Shown here piece after piece: positions 33,798-43,206 of a stretch of DNA of 64,000 bases. The position numbers and the translations under genes were made by a program. The DNA is from Azonexus hydrophilus (lineage in GTDB: Bacteria; Pseudomonadota; Gammaproteobacteria; Burkholderiales; Rhodocyclaceae). The stretch is from positions 398,492-462,491 of the forward strand of contig NZ_MTHD01000004.1 in assembly GCF_001956855.1 (NCBI RefSeq), in the 5' to 3' direction. The notes under the pieces were generated by a model. It ran no database searches and was not told the DNA's origin. It saw only the letters and a program-made list of their open reading frames with translations. Positions within the stretch are counted from its first letter, which is position 1, and each line of letters begins with the position of its first letter.

Positions 33798-34475
33798 TCA
33801 GGTTCGGTAGGCAGTGGGGTCGGGAATGCCGGCAGCCGCAAAACCTTCGGCGCGCAGGCGGCAGGAGTCACAGACACCACAGGCCCGGCCAAGTTCATCG
33901 GCCTGGTAGCAGGAAACCGTCAGCCCGTAATCGACGCCCAGCGCATGACCGGTGCGGATGATGTCGGCCTTGGTCAGATTGATCAGCGGCGCATGGATCG
34001 ACAGCTTCTGGCCCTCGACCCCGGCGCGCGTGGCCAGATTGGCCATGGTTTCGAAGGCAGCAAGGTAATCGGGACGGCAATCCGGGTAGCCGGAATAGTC
34101 GACGGCGTTGATACCGACGAAGATGTCGCGGCTGCCCAGCACCTCGGCCCAGGCCAGTGCCAGCGACAGCATGATGGTATTGCGCGCCGGCACGTAAGTG
34201 ACCGGGATGCCCGGCTGTACGCCATCGACCGGCACCGCGATGCTAGTGTCGGTCAGGGCCGAACCGCCGAACTGGGCCAGGCCGAGATTGAGCACGCGAT
34301 GCTCGCTGGCGCCCAGCGCCTTGACGACGCGGTCGGCGGCCTGCAATTCTGCGGTATGCCGCTGTCCGTAGTTGAAGGACAGGCAGTAGCAGTCGAATCC
34401 CTGGCTGCGCGCAATGGCCAGGCAGGTGGCGGAGTCCAGGCCGCCGGAAAGTAGGACTACGGCTTTTTCGTTCAT
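33798..34475 (-). CDS. queC: 7-cyano-7-deazaguanine synthase QueC
   Basis: 225 residues. The PP-loop [12 protein letters not shown] at the N-terminus binds [19 protein letters not shown] and [19 protein letters not shown] are family signatures, and the zinc cluster [10 protein letters not shown] closes the protein. It turns 7-carboxy-7-deazaguanine and ammonia into preQ0 for queuosine. The preceding step enzyme, QueE, is at 41261-41899, 6.8 kb away across the liv operon. Confidence 0.95.
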   Translation of the reverse strand: MNEKAVVLLSGGLDSATCLAIARSQGFDCYCLSFNYGQRHTAELQAADRVVKALGASEHRVLNLGLAQFGGSALTDTSIAVPVDGVQPGIPVTYVPARNTIMLSLALAWAEVLGSRDIFVGINAVDYSGYPDCRPDYLAAFETMANLATRAGVEGQKLSIHAPLINLTKADIIRTGHALGVDYGLTVSCYQADELGRACGVCDSCRLRAEGFAAAGIPDPTAYRT

Positions 34476-34574
34476 GGGGCGCGAATATACCCGAATTTCG
34501 GGGTCGACCGTGACGGTATCTGCTTGTTCCTGCGCTACAATTTGCCGCTTTCCTCACCTGCCCTGGAGAACAAG

Positions 34575-35738
34575 ATGCCGACCCGCCTGACTGTCCTTGC
34601 CGCCGCGCTGATGCTCGCCGGTTCCGTCCATGCCGCCGACAAGGTCAAGGTCGGTTTCGTGTCCACGCTGTCCGGCCCCGGTGCCGGCCTCGGTGTCGAT
34701 ATCCGCGACGGTTTCAACCTGGCGGTCAAGCAATTGAACGGCAAGCTCGGCGGCCTGCCGGCCGAAATCCTGATCGCCGACGACCAGCAGAGCCCGGACG
34801 TCGCCAAGCAGGCGACCGACAAACTGCTGAAGCGCGACAAGGTCGATTTCATGACCGGCGTCGTCTTCTCCAACATCATGCTCGCCGTCGGCCCGGCGGT
34901 GTTCCAGAACCAGACCTTCTACATCTCGGCCAACGCCGGCCCGTCGCAATACGCCGGCGAGCAGTGCAATCCCTTCTTCTTCAACGTCGCCTGGCAGAAC
35001 GACAACCTGCACGAAGCCGTCGGCAAGGTCGTCCAGGACAAGGGTTTCAAGAACGTCATGATCGTCACCCCGAACTATCCGGGCGGCAAGGACGCAGTGT
35101 CCGGCTTCAAGCGTTTCTACAAGGGCCAGACCGAAGAGATGTACACCAAGCTCGGCCAGCTCGACTACGCTGCCGAACTGGCGCAGATCCGCGCCGCCAA
35201 GCCGGATGCGCTGTTCTTCTTCCTGCCGGGCGGCATGGGCATCAACTTCGTCAAGCAGTTCGTCGCCAGCGGCCTGTCACAGCAAACGCAGCTGTTCGCC
35301 CCCGGCTTCTCGGCCGACGAGGACGTGATCAAGGCCGTCGGTGCGCCGATGATGGGTATGTTCAACTCGTCGCACTGGGCGCACGACATGGAGAATGCCG
35401 AGAACAAGCGCTTCGTTGCCGAGTTCGAAAAGGAATACAAGCGCCTGCCGTCGCTGTACGCCTCTCAGGGCTACGATGCAGCGCTGATGATGGATGCGGC
35501 GGTGCGCGACGTGAAGGGCAACCTCGGCGACAAGAAGGCGCTGCAGAAGGCACTCGAAGCCAAGCGCTTCAAGTCGGTACGCGGCGACTTCAAGTTCAAC
35601 AGCAACCATTACCCGGTGCAGAACTACTACCTGCGCGCCATCGGCAAGGATGCCCAGGGCCGCGTCACCAACAAGACCATGGGCACCATCTTCACCAATC
35701 ATGCTGACGCCTACGTGGCTCAGTGCAAGATGAAGTGA
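34575..35738 (+). CDS. livK: Branched-chain amino acid-type ABC transporter substrate-binding protein
   Basis: 387 residues with a signal peptide (RLTVLAAALMLAGSVHA) and mature sequence ADKVKVGFVSTLSGPGAGLG, typical of periplasmic type I binding proteins. GGAG lies 6-9 bases before the ATG. It heads the five-gene operon with permeases and ATPases behind. Homologues bind leucine/isoleucine/valine but also aromatic acids or amides, so the ligand is open. Confidence 0.9.
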   Translation: MPTRLTVLAAALMLAGSVHAADKVKVGFVSTLSGPGAGLGVDIRDGFNLAVKQLNGKLGGLPAEILIADDQQSPDVAKQATDKLLKRDKVDFMTGVVFSNIMLAVGPAVFQNQTFYISANAGPSQYAGEQCNPFFFNVAWQNDNLHEAVGKVVQDKGFKNVMIVTPNYPGGKDAVSGFKRFYKGQTEEMYTKLGQLDYAAELAQIRAAKPDALFFFLPGGMGINFVKQFVASGLSQQTQLFAPGFSADEDVIKAVGAPMMGMFNSSHWAHDMENAENKRFVAEFEKEYKRLPSLYASQGYDAALMMDAAVRDVKGNLGDKKALQKALEAKRFKSVRGDFKFNSNHYPVQNYYLRAIGKDAQGRVTNKTMGTIFTNHADAYVAQCKMK

Positions 35739-36649
35739 CCCAGCTGTTCCTCGAGCAGGCCCTCAACGGCCTGCAGTTCGGCCTCATGCTGTTCCTGCTG
35801 GCCGCCGGGCTGACGCTGGTCTTCGGCATCATGGACTGCATCAACCTGGCACATGGTTCGCTGTACATGGTTGGCGCCTATTTCGTCGCTGCTGCGGCGC
35901 AGGCCGCCGATTCGTTCTGGCTCGGGCTCGGTGCCGGCATCGCCGGCACCGCCGTGCTTGGCCTGCTGCTCGAACTGTCGCTGTTCCGCCAGTTGTACCG
36001 GCGCGACCACCTGGCGCAGGTGCTGGCGACCTTCGCGCTGATCCTGATCGCCAACGAGACGGTCCGGCTGATCTGGGGACCGGCGCCGCTGTTGCTCAAT
36101 CCGCCGGAGGCGCTGGCCGGCCCGGTCGAGATCGCTGGTTTCTTCTACCCGGCCTACCGGCTGGTGATCATCGCCTTTGGTCTGGCCGTCGCCGGGCTGC
36201 TCTACCTGCTCGTCGCCAAGAGCCGGGTCGGCATGTGGGTGCGCGCAGGTGCGTCGAATCGGGAAATGACCGAGGCCCTGGGTATCAACGTGCGCGGCCT
36301 GTTTACCGCCGTGTTCGTCTTCGGCGCCGCCTTGTGCGCGCTGGCCGGCGGCCTGCTCGGGCCGCTGCTGGCGGTCCAGGTCGGCATGGGCGAGAGCGTG
36401 CTGATCCTGGCTTTCGTCGTCATCATCATCGGCGGCATCGGCTCGATCCGCGGCGCCTTGGTCGGCGCGCTGATCGTTGGTACGGTCGACACACTCGGCC
36501 GGGCACTTTTGCCGACGCTGCTGCGCGCGCTGCTGCCGGCCGACGCGGCGGCGACGCTCGGGCCGGCGCTGGCGTCGATCCTGATCTACCTGCTGATGGC
36601 CGGCATCCTTTTCTTCAAGCCGCAGGGCCTGTTTCCGGCGAGGGCGTAA
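35735..36649 (+). CDS. livH: Branched-chain amino acid-type ABC transporter permease LivH
   Basis: 304 residues from the GTG at 35735, whose GTGA overlaps the livK stop; another GTG at 35723 would add four residues. It opens TQLFLEQALNGLQFGLMLFLLAAGLTLVFGIMDCINLAHGS, the classic LivH N-terminus, and has the EAA-like loop GMWVRAGASNREMTEALGINV. About eight membrane helices. Confidence 0.92.
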   Translation: MTQLFLEQALNGLQFGLMLFLLAAGLTLVFGIMDCINLAHGSLYMVGAYFVAAAAQAADSFWLGLGAGIAGTAVLGLLLELSLFRQLYRRDHLAQVLATFALILIANETVRLIWGPAPLLLNPPEALAGPVEIAGFFYPAYRLVIIAFGLAVAGLLYLLVAKSRVGMWVRAGASNREMTEALGINVRGLFTAVFVFGAALCALAGGLLGPLLAVQVGMGESVLILAFVVIIIGGIGSIRGALVGALIVGTVDTLGRALLPTLLRALLPADAAATLGPALASILIYLLMAGILFFKPQGLFPARA

Positions 36650-37597
36650 ATGGCTTTCTACCGTCCCGCCCGCTGGCAGAAACCTGTCGCCGTCGTCGTC
36701 CTGGCGGCGCTGCTGGCATTGCCGTCGCTGCTCGAAATCCTCGATCAGGGCTATTACATCGGCTTCGCCACGCGCGTGTTGATCTTCGCGCTGGCCGCTT
36801 CCAGCCTGAACCTGGTGCTCGGCTTCGGCGGCATGGTGTCGCTTGGCCACGCCGCCTTCTTCGGCGTCGGCGCCTACGTCGCGGCGATCTGTCACCAGGC
36901 CGGCATCAACGAAGGCCTGCTGGTGCTGCCGCTGGCGATGGCGGTCGCCGGGCTGTTCGCGCTGGCGGTCGGCGCCGTCAGCCTGCGCACGCGCGGCGTT
37001 TATTTCATCATGATCACGCTGGCCTTCGCCCAGATGACCTATTACCTGTTCGTTTCGGCCAGCTTGTGGGGCGGCGACGACGGCCTGCCGATCTACGAGC
37101 GGATGCGCCTTGGCGGCATCAGCCTGGTCGGTGACGATGCTCTGTTTTTTGCCGCACTCGGGGCGTTGACCGCAAGCATGCTGCTTTTTTCCCGACTGGC
37201 GCAGGCGCGCTTCGGCCGGACGATCCAGGCCATCCGCGAAAACGAGACGCGGATGGAGGCGCTCGGTTATCCGGTGTTCCGTTATCGCCTGGTCTGCTTC
37301 GCGCTCGGCGGCGCCGTCGCCGGGCTGGCCGGCGCGCTGCTCGCCAACCTGACCGGGCTGGCCAGTCCCAACCTGCTGCAATGGACGCAGTCGGGCACCT
37401 TGCTGGTGATGGTCATCATCGGCGGCGTCGGCTATCTATGGGGCGGTGTCGTCGGTGCCGTCGTGCTGTTGCTGCTCGAGGAAGTCCTGCTCGCCTGGTT
37501 CGACCACTGGCATATCGCCCTCGGCCTGCTGTTGCTGGCCGTCGTGCTGTTCGCGCCGAAGGGCGTCGCCGCCTTGTTCGGGAAGCGCCATGACTGA
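36650..37597 (+). CDS. livM: Branched-chain amino acid-type ABC transporter permease LivM
   Basis: 315 residues, starting directly after the livH stop. Motifs are SLNLVLGFGGMVSLGHAAFFGVGAY and the loop FGRTIQAIRENETRMEALGYPVFRYRL. It pairs with LivH to form the channel. Its end overlaps the livG start by eight bases. Confidence 0.92.
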   Translation: MAFYRPARWQKPVAVVVLAALLALPSLLEILDQGYYIGFATRVLIFALAASSLNLVLGFGGMVSLGHAAFFGVGAYVAAICHQAGINEGLLVLPLAMAVAGLFALAVGAVSLRTRGVYFIMITLAFAQMTYYLFVSASLWGGDDGLPIYERMRLGGISLVGDDALFFAALGALTASMLLFSRLAQARFGRTIQAIRENETRMEALGYPVFRYRLVCFALGGAVAGLAGALLANLTGLASPNLLQWTQSGTLLVMVIIGGVGYLWGGVVGAVVLLLLEEVLLAWFDHWHIALGLLLLAVVLFAPKGVAALFGKRHD

Positions 37598-38345
37598 TCC
37601 GCTGCTCGAAGTCCTTGGCCTGTCGCGGCGTTTTGCTGCGGTCGACGCCCTGAAAGCGGTGAATTTCACGGTCGCTGCCGGCGAGGTGCATGCGTTGATC
37701 GGCCCCAACGGCGCCGGCAAGACAACCTTCATCCACCACCTGTCGGGCGCGCTGACGCCGGACGCCGGCAGCGTCCGTTTCGCCGGGCGCGATGTCACCC
37801 GGCTGACGATGCACGAACGGGTGCGCGCCGGCATGGCGCGCTCGTACCAGATCACCAATGTCTTCCTCGGTCTGTCGCTGCTCGACAACGTCGCGCTGGC
37901 CGTCCAGGGGCGGCGCGACGCCGGCAGCAGTTTCCGCTTCTGGCGGCCGGTCGACCGCGAAGCGCGGTTGTTCGAGGAAGCCCTGGCTTTCCTCGAACAG
38001 GTCGGCCTGGCAGCCAAGCACGGCCAGTTGGCCGGCCAGTTGTCGCACGGCGAGCAGCGGGCGCTGGAACTGGCGATGGCGCTGGCGACCAAACCGCAAT
38101 TGCTGCTCCTCGACGAACCGATGGCCGGCACCGGTCCGGAGGAATCGGCGCGCATGGTCGAGCTGATCGAACACCTCGCCCGTCACGTGACGATCCTGCT
38201 GGTCGAGCACGACATGGACGCGGTCTTCCGGCTGGCCGACCGCATCTCGGTACTGGTCAACGGCCAACTGATCTGTACCGGCACGCCGGACGAGGTGCGC
38301 AACGACGCCGATGTCCGCCGCGCCTACCTGGGGGATCACCTGTGA
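37590..38345 (+). CDS. livG: Branched-chain amino acid-type ABC transporter ATPase LivG
   Basis: 251 residues from the ATG at 37590. Walker A GPNGAGKTT, signature LSHGEQRALELAMAL, Walker B LLLLDEPMAG and the switch His in LVEHDMD are all present. The SHGEQ variant of the signature is common in LivG proteins. It overlaps both neighbours, suggesting coupled translation. Confidence 0.93.
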   Translation: MTDPLLEVLGLSRRFAAVDALKAVNFTVAAGEVHALIGPNGAGKTTFIHHLSGALTPDAGSVRFAGRDVTRLTMHERVRAGMARSYQITNVFLGLSLLDNVALAVQGRRDAGSSFRFWRPVDREARLFEEALAFLEQVGLAAKHGQLAGQLSHGEQRALELAMALATKPQLLLLDEPMAGTGPEESARMVELIEHLARHVTILLVEHDMDAVFRLADRISVLVNGQLICTGTPDEVRNDADVRRAYLGDHL

Positions 38346-39052
38346 GTGCGCTGCTCGAAATCAACGACCTCGAAGTCGCCTACGGTCCAAGCCAGGTGCT
38401 GTTCGGCATCGATCTGGCGATGGCCGAGGGTGAGGCAGCGACGCTGCTCGGCCGTAACGGCATGGGCAAGACGACGACGCTGCGCGCGCTTTGCGGGCTG
38501 GAGCCGGTGCGCGCCGGCAGCATCCGCTTTGCCGGCGAACGCATCGACGGCTGGCGGCCGGACCGCATCGGTCGCGCCGGCATCGCGCTGGTGCCGGAAG
38601 GCCGGCAGTGTTTTCCAAATCTTACGGTCGACGAGCATTTGGTGGCATTTTTCGCCAATCGTCGCAGCGTCGCCACACCGTGGACTCCGGCCCGCGTCTA
38701 CGAACTCTTCCCGCGCCTGGCCGAGCGCCGGAAAAACCTCGGCAACCAGTTGTCCGGCGGCGAGCAGCAGATGCTGGCGATCGGCCGGGCACTGGTCACC
38801 AATCCGCGCCTGCTCGTTCTCGACGAAGCGACCGAAGGTCTGGCACCGCTGATCCGTGACGAGATCTGGGCCTGCCTCGGTCGTTTGCGCGGCGAGGGCC
38901 AGAGCGTGCTGGTCGTCGACAAGTACGTGGAAAAGCTGATCGCGCTGGCCGACCGGCACACCATCATCGAGCGCGGGCAGGTCGTCTGGTCCGGCAGTTC
39001 AGTCGAGCTCGATGCCGATCACGGGATCTGGCACCGCTACCTCGGCATCTGA
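38342..39052 (+). CDS. livF: Branched-chain amino acid-type ABC transporter ATPase LivF
   Basis: 236 residues from a GTG overlapping the livG stop (GTGA). Walker A GRNGMGKTT, signature LSGGEQQMLAIGRAL and Walker B LLVLDEATEGLAP are intact. After Walker B the usual switch histidine region reads VVDKYVEKL, with Lys where many ABC ATPases have His; this variant is usual in some LivF groups. Its last 54 bases overlap the convergent GGDEF-EAL gene. Confidence 0.92.
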   Translation: MSALLEINDLEVAYGPSQVLFGIDLAMAEGEAATLLGRNGMGKTTTLRALCGLEPVRAGSIRFAGERIDGWRPDRIGRAGIALVPEGRQCFPNLTVDEHLVAFFANRRSVATPWTPARVYELFPRLAERRKNLGNQLSGGEQQMLAIGRALVTNPRLLVLDEATEGLAPLIRDEIWACLGRLRGEGQSVLVVDKYVEKLIALADRHTIIERGQVVWSGSSVELDADHGIWHRYLGI

Positions 39053-40795
39053 TCGGGCACCGAGGACCGCTTCGAATACCGGCAGCGGCACCGGCCGGCC
39101 GAACATGTAGCCCTGGAACAGCGTGCAGCCGTGTTCGACCAGGTAGGCGTGCTGCGCCTCGTCCTCGACGCCTTCGGCGACGACGCTCAGACGCAGTGAA
39201 TTGCCCATGGCAATGATCGCCCGGACAATCGCCGCATCGTCGGGATCGCTGGTGATGTCGCGGATGAAGGAACGATCGACCTTCAACTGCTCGAACGGGA
39301 AACGCTTGAGATAGGCCAGCGACGCGTAACCCGTACCGAAATCGTCGAGGGAAAAGCAGACGCCTAGCAGGCGCAGGGCGCGCATCTTGAACACCACCTC
39401 CTCGACCTTGTCGAGCAGCAGGCTTTCGGTCAGCTCCAGCTTCAGCCGGCGCGGATTGGCACCGTGCCGGGCGATTGCAGCGCTGACCTGGTCGACGAAG
39501 TCCGGCTGACGGAATTGCCGGGCGCTGACGTTCACCGACAGATAAAGATCGCGGCGCGACGGATCGTCAGCCCAGCTGCGCAACATGGCACAGGCCGTAT
39601 TGAGCACCCACAGTCCGATCGGGACGATCAGCCCGCTCTCCTCGGCCAGCGGAATGAAATCGTTGGGCAGAACCATCGGCAGACCGACCGGTTGCCAGCG
39701 CAACAGCAACTCGGCGCCCACCAGTCCTTTCGCCGCATCGACCTGGGCCTGGGCGTAGAGCACGAATTCATCGCGCGCCAGAGCGTGACGCAATCCACTC
39801 TCCAGGCGTGCCCGCTGGTCGAGCGTCGTCTGCATCGCCTGATCGAAAAACCGGGTCGCGTTGCGACCGGCTTCCTTGGCCTTGTACAAGGCGATATCCG
39901 CCTGCTTGAGCAGGGTTTCGACCGATTTGTCCTGCCCGCGGAACAGGCTGACGCCGATGCTGGCCGTGCAGTAATGCTCATGTCCATGCGCCAGCATGAC
40001 CGGCCGCGCCAGTTCCTCGCGTATCTTCTCGGCCACCGCTTCGGCGCTGACCGCGGCTGCCCGGGGATGCGGGTCCAGCGCCTCGAGCATCACCGCAAAT
40101 TCGTCACCGCCCTGGCGCGCAGCCGTGTCGCATTCGCGGATGCACAGCTTCAGGCGGCAGGCGATCTCGATCAGCAGATGGTCGCCGATGTCGTGCCCAA
40201 GGGTATCGTTCAGTATCTTGAAATTGTCGATATCGATGATCAGCAGCGCGCCGTGCTCAGCCTTGCGCTTGCCCGACATCCGCGCCTGCTCGAGCCGGTC
40301 GAGCAACAGGCGGCGATTGGGCAGGGCGGTCAGCGGATCATAGAAAGCCAGGTGCTGGATCTCGGACTCGGCGTGCTTGAGCTTGCTGATGTCGGAAAAG
40401 GTCGCCACGTAGCCGGAAGGCTCGCCCGCGTCATCGCACAGCACGTTGATGACCAGCCACTCGGGGTAGATTTCACCGCATTTGCGCCGATTCCAGATTT
40501 CACCTTCCCAGTGACCGTCCTCTTTCAGGGCTTGCCACATGGCGGCGTAGAACGCCGGTGACTGCCGGCCGGAAGCCAGGATTTTCGGTGTCTGACCGAT
40601 GATTTCGTCGAGGGCGTAACCGGTCAGCCGGTGAAAGGCGTCATTGACGCGCAGGATGCGCTGACGCAGATCGGTCACCAGGATGGCGGCACCGATCTGA
40701 TTGAACAAGGCTCGTTGATTCCATATGACCGCTGCCTGCTCAGTCTGGCAAGCCCCCTGAAAGTCGTGATCCGACATGACGCTCCCACATGTCAT
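38999..40795 (-). CDS. PAS-GGDEF-EAL protein (cyclic-di-GMP turnover)
   Basis: 598 residues: a PAS sensor (about 25-140), GGDEF cyclase domain (145-315, intact GGDEF at 229-233 and DFKILND-like metal site DIDNFKILND), and an EAL phosphodiesterase domain (330-590). The EAL signature reads AELLLRW (ELL in place of EAL at 362-364), keeping the metal-binding Glu. Other EAL residues (ELTESLLL, DDFGTGYASLAYLK, VVAEGVED) are intact, so both activities are plausible. No membrane helix, so it should be cytosolic. A second ATG at residue 7 is a possible start. Confidence 0.92.
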   Translation of the reverse strand: MTCGSVMSDHDFQGACQTEQAAVIWNQRALFNQIGAAILVTDLRQRILRVNDAFHRLTGYALDEIIGQTPKILASGRQSPAFYAAMWQALKEDGHWEGEIWNRRKCGEIYPEWLVINVLCDDAGEPSGYVATFSDISKLKHAESEIQHLAFYDPLTALPNRRLLLDRLEQARMSGKRKAEHGALLIIDIDNFKILNDTLGHDIGDHLLIEIACRLKLCIRECDTAARQGGDEFAVMLEALDPHPRAAAVSAEAVAEKIREELARPVMLAHGHEHYCTASIGVSLFRGQDKSVETLLKQADIALYKAKEAGRNATRFFDQAMQTTLDQRARLESGLRHALARDEFVLYAQAQVDAAKGLVGAELLLRWQPVGLPMVLPNDFIPLAEESGLIVPIGLWVLNTACAMLRSWADDPSRRDLYLSVNVSARQFRQPDFVDQVSAAIARHGANPRRLKLELTESLLLDKVEEVVFKMRALRLLGVCFSLDDFGTGYASLAYLKRFPFEQLKVDRSFIRDITSDPDDAAIVRAIIAMGNSLRLSVVAEGVEDEAQHAYLVEHGCTLFQGYMFGRPVPLPVFEAVLGARSDAEVAVPDPVIGIELD

Positions 40796-40881
40796 CGTTC
40801 CGAAAGGCTCATTCCATGTCTATCGCATGGATTTTCCCGAGTATGCCTGATGAAAACCGTTCAGATCAATAACAATTCTCA

Positions 40882-41244
40882 TCAGCTTCCGGAAAGAAGG
40901 CTGATTTCGCGTTCCAGCAGGGTTTCGTCACCGAGATTCAATTCGACCAGACGACGCAGGTGGGTGACGCTGTCGAGGTCGATTTCATGGCTGGCCAGAC
41001 CGTAGCACTCACCCTGGTGATGGACGACGGTGATGCCCATGCGAATGCCGGTTTCACCGTTGTCGAGAGCGACATGCAGGACGCCATTGCTGCCGACCTT
41101 GACGAACATCGGCTGGGACGGCCGGATCAGCGCGCCTTTCAGCGAGATATCGAGAACATCGACCGGATGCTCGCCGTCGGCAAGGAACAGGCGGGCCGAA
41201 CTCTGGAAGCTGATGCGGGTGAACTGCCGGCGATTCTCGGTCAT
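40882..41244 (-). CDS. PilZ domain protein (cyclic-di-GMP receptor)
   Basis: 120 residues from MTENRRQFTRISF (ATG 41244, with AAGGAG nine bases upstream). The RRQFTR stretch fits the RxxxR motif and DISLKGALI the D/NxSxxG motif of PilZ domains that bind cyclic di-GMP. It lies between queE and the PAS-GGDEF-EAL gene, on the same strand as both, which suggests a local signalling pair. Confidence 0.87.
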   Translation of the reverse strand: MTENRRQFTRISFQSSARLFLADGEHPVDVLDISLKGALIRPSQPMFVKVGSNGVLHVALDNGETGIRMGITVVHHQGECYGLASHEIDLDSVTHLRRLVELNLGDETLLEREISLLSGS

Positions 41245-41260
41245 GGTCGTCTCCTTGGAC

Positions 41261-41899
41261 TTATTTTCCCTGCATGTTACCCCAAAGCAGCTTGTGCAAC
41301 TGCAGCTGGAAACGCACCGGCAGGCCATCTTCGAGAATCCAGCTGGCCAGCTCGGCCGGTTCGATGCTGCCCTGCGCCGGTGAAAAAAGCACCGGACAGC
41401 GGGCATCGAGCCGATGCGCCAGCAGCACCTCGCGCGCCCATTCGTAATCCTCGCGCGAAGCGATGACGATCTTGATCTCGTCGCGCGGCTTCAGGTGCGT
41501 GAGATTGGCCCACAGGTTCTTGGCGGATTCGCCGGAATCCGGCGCCTTGAGGTCCATGATGCAGGAAACGCGCGGATCGACCGGCGCGATGTCGAGCGCC
41601 CCGGAAGTTTCCAGCGAGACATCGTAACCGGCATCGCACAGGGCACTGAGCAAGGTCAGGCATGCCTTCTGCGCCAGCGGCTCGCCGCCGGTGACGCAGA
41701 CCTGGCGAGCCGGATACTTGCCGACCTCGGCCAGCACCGCTGCTACGGTCGACGTCTCGCCACCGGTAAAACTGTAGGTCGTGTCACACCAGGTGCAGCG
41801 CAGCGGACAGCCCGTCAGGCGGACGAAAACGGTCGGCAGGCCGACGCGCGATGCTTCGCCCTGCAGGGAATAGAATATTTCGGTGATGCGCAGCGTCAA
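41261..41899 (-). CDS. queE: 7-carboxy-7-deazaguanine synthase QueE
   Basis: 212 residues, a short radical SAM enzyme of the queuosine pathway. The CxxxCxxC cluster is Cys31, Cys35 and Cys38 (CPLRCTWC). CVTGGEPLAQ and SLETSGALDI are further radical SAM signatures. The start at 41899 directly follows the cpoB stop, and the Tol-Pal/cpoB/queE order is common in betaproteobacteria. Confidence 0.95.
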   Translation of the reverse strand: MTLRITEIFYSLQGEASRVGLPTVFVRLTGCPLRCTWCDTTYSFTGGETSTVAAVLAEVGKYPARQVCVTGGEPLAQKACLTLLSALCDAGYDVSLETSGALDIAPVDPRVSCIMDLKAPDSGESAKNLWANLTHLKPRDEIKIVIASREDYEWAREVLLAHRLDARCPVLFSPAQGSIEPAELASWILEDGLPVRFQLQLHKLLWGNMQGK

Positions 41900-42643
41900 T
41901 TACTTCTTCTTCAGGCGTTCACGTGCCTTTTCGGCAGCCGGCGAGGCCGGGTGCTTTTCCAGCAGGGTTTCCAGCGTCCGGGTTGCTCCCTTGCGATTAC
42001 CCAGCTCCTGCTGACAGGTGGCAATCGACAGCAGGGCGTCGGGCGCCTTGTCGCTGTCCGGATAACGCGTGCCGATCTGGCTTTGCGCCTCGATCGCCTT
42101 GGTGCAGTTGCGCTGGGCATACCAGGCATTGCCCAGCCAGTACTGGGCATTCGGCGCCAGCGATCCGGCCGGATATTGATCGACAAAACCGGCAAAAGCG
42201 GCTGCCGACTCCTTGTACTTGCCAGCCTTGAACAGTTCCAGCGCAGCATCGTAGGCCTGCGCTTCCTTGGCCGGATCACCTGCGATAGCCGCTTTCGGCC
42301 CGGCAGCCGGGTCGGTAGCCGGCGCACTGTCTGCCACCTGCTGCGGCTCCAGTTTGCGTAGCCGGCTGTCCAGATCGAGATAGAAATCCTGCTGCCGCTT
42401 CCTGGATTGCTCCAGCTCGTGTGTCAGGGTCTCGATCTGGCCGCGCAGGCGGGCGATTTCCTCGGCCTGGCGCTGGATCTGCGCCGACAGTTCGAGTTGC
42501 GCCCGGGCCTGCTGGTCAAAACGTGCCTCCGCATTGATCTGCAGATCGGCTATCTGGCGACGCGCTTCCTTGTCGTCGAAAAAGGCCCAGGCCGAACTGC
42601 TGCCCAGCACCGCGATCAGAAAAACCAGTGGGAGGCGACGCAT
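41900..42643 (-). CDS. cpoB: Cell division coordinator CpoB (YbgF)
   Basis: 247 residues with a signal peptide (LPLVFLIAVLGSSSAWA), a coiled-coil trimerisation region (residues 30-95) and C-terminal TPR repeats (KEAQAYDAALELFKAGKYKE onward). CpoB links PBP1B peptidoglycan synthesis to Tol-Pal driven outer-membrane constriction. It follows pal by two bases. Confidence 0.93.
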   Translation of the reverse strand: MRRLPLVFLIAVLGSSSAWAFFDDKEARRQIADLQINAEARFDQQARAQLELSAQIQRQAEEIARLRGQIETLTHELEQSRKRQQDFYLDLDSRLRKLEPQQVADSAPATDPAAGPKAAIAGDPAKEAQAYDAALELFKAGKYKESAAAFAGFVDQYPAGSLAPNAQYWLGNAWYAQRNCTKAIEAQSQIGTRYPDSDKAPDALLSIATCQQELGNRKGATRTLETLLEKHPASPAAEKARERLKKK

Positions 42644-42645
42644 GA

Positions 42646-43188
42646 TCAGAACTCGCCGCGACCGTCAGGAGCGCGATAGAGAACGTCGGCGCGACGGTTT
42701 TCAGCAAACGCAGCTTCGTCACGACCCGTATTCCGCGGCTTCTCTTCACCCAGGCTGACCGATTCGATCTGGTCTTCACGGGCACCGAGCAGCACCAGCG
42801 CACGCTTCACGGCATCGGCCCGCTTCTGGCCGAGCGACAGGTTGTATTCACGGCTGCCGGTTTCGTCGGTATTGCCCTGGATCAGCACCTTGAAGCCGCG
42901 ATTGGCAACGAGATACTTGGCATGGGCAGCGACCAGCGCCTGGTAATCACCCTTGACCTCGTACTTGTCGACATCGAAGTAGATGCTGCGCTGGGCCAGC
43001 GGGCTCTTCGGATCGGTCAATTCGCGCGGCAGGCCGCTGGCATCGAGGTCACCGGCAACTACCGACTTGACGTCGGTGCTGCTGCCGGTACGGCCTTCGA
43101 CCGGTGCACCGCTGTCTTCGGGCAACGGGGTGGTGCTGCAACCAGCAAGAACGGCGAGCAGCAGGGAAATGGACAAAAGTTTCTTCAT
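42646..43188 (-). CDS. pal: Peptidoglycan-associated lipoprotein Pal
   Basis: 180 residues. A lipoprotein signal ends at LAVLAGCSTT with the lipidated Cys17. The OmpA-like domain (about 65-180) includes FDVDKYEVKGDYQALVAAHA, IQGNTDETGSREYNLSLGQKRADAVKRAL, the usual peptidoglycan-binding signature. The C-terminal extra Pro-Asp-Gly-Arg tail is short. It anchors the outer membrane to peptidoglycan with TolB. Confidence 0.95.
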   Translation of the reverse strand: MKKLLSISLLLAVLAGCSTTPLPEDSGAPVEGRTGSSTDVKSVVAGDLDASGLPRELTDPKSPLAQRSIYFDVDKYEVKGDYQALVAAHAKYLVANRGFKVLIQGNTDETGSREYNLSLGQKRADAVKRALVLLGAREDQIESVSLGEEKPRNTGRDEAAFAENRRADVLYRAPDGRGEF

Positions 43189-43206
43189 GGTTAACTCCGA
43201 CGGGGT

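Noticed and set aside
35735..37597. Minus-strand open frame of 553 residues over livH and livM
   Set aside because: Composed of Gln, Arg, Asp and Gly repeats typical of the reverse strand of membrane-protein genes.
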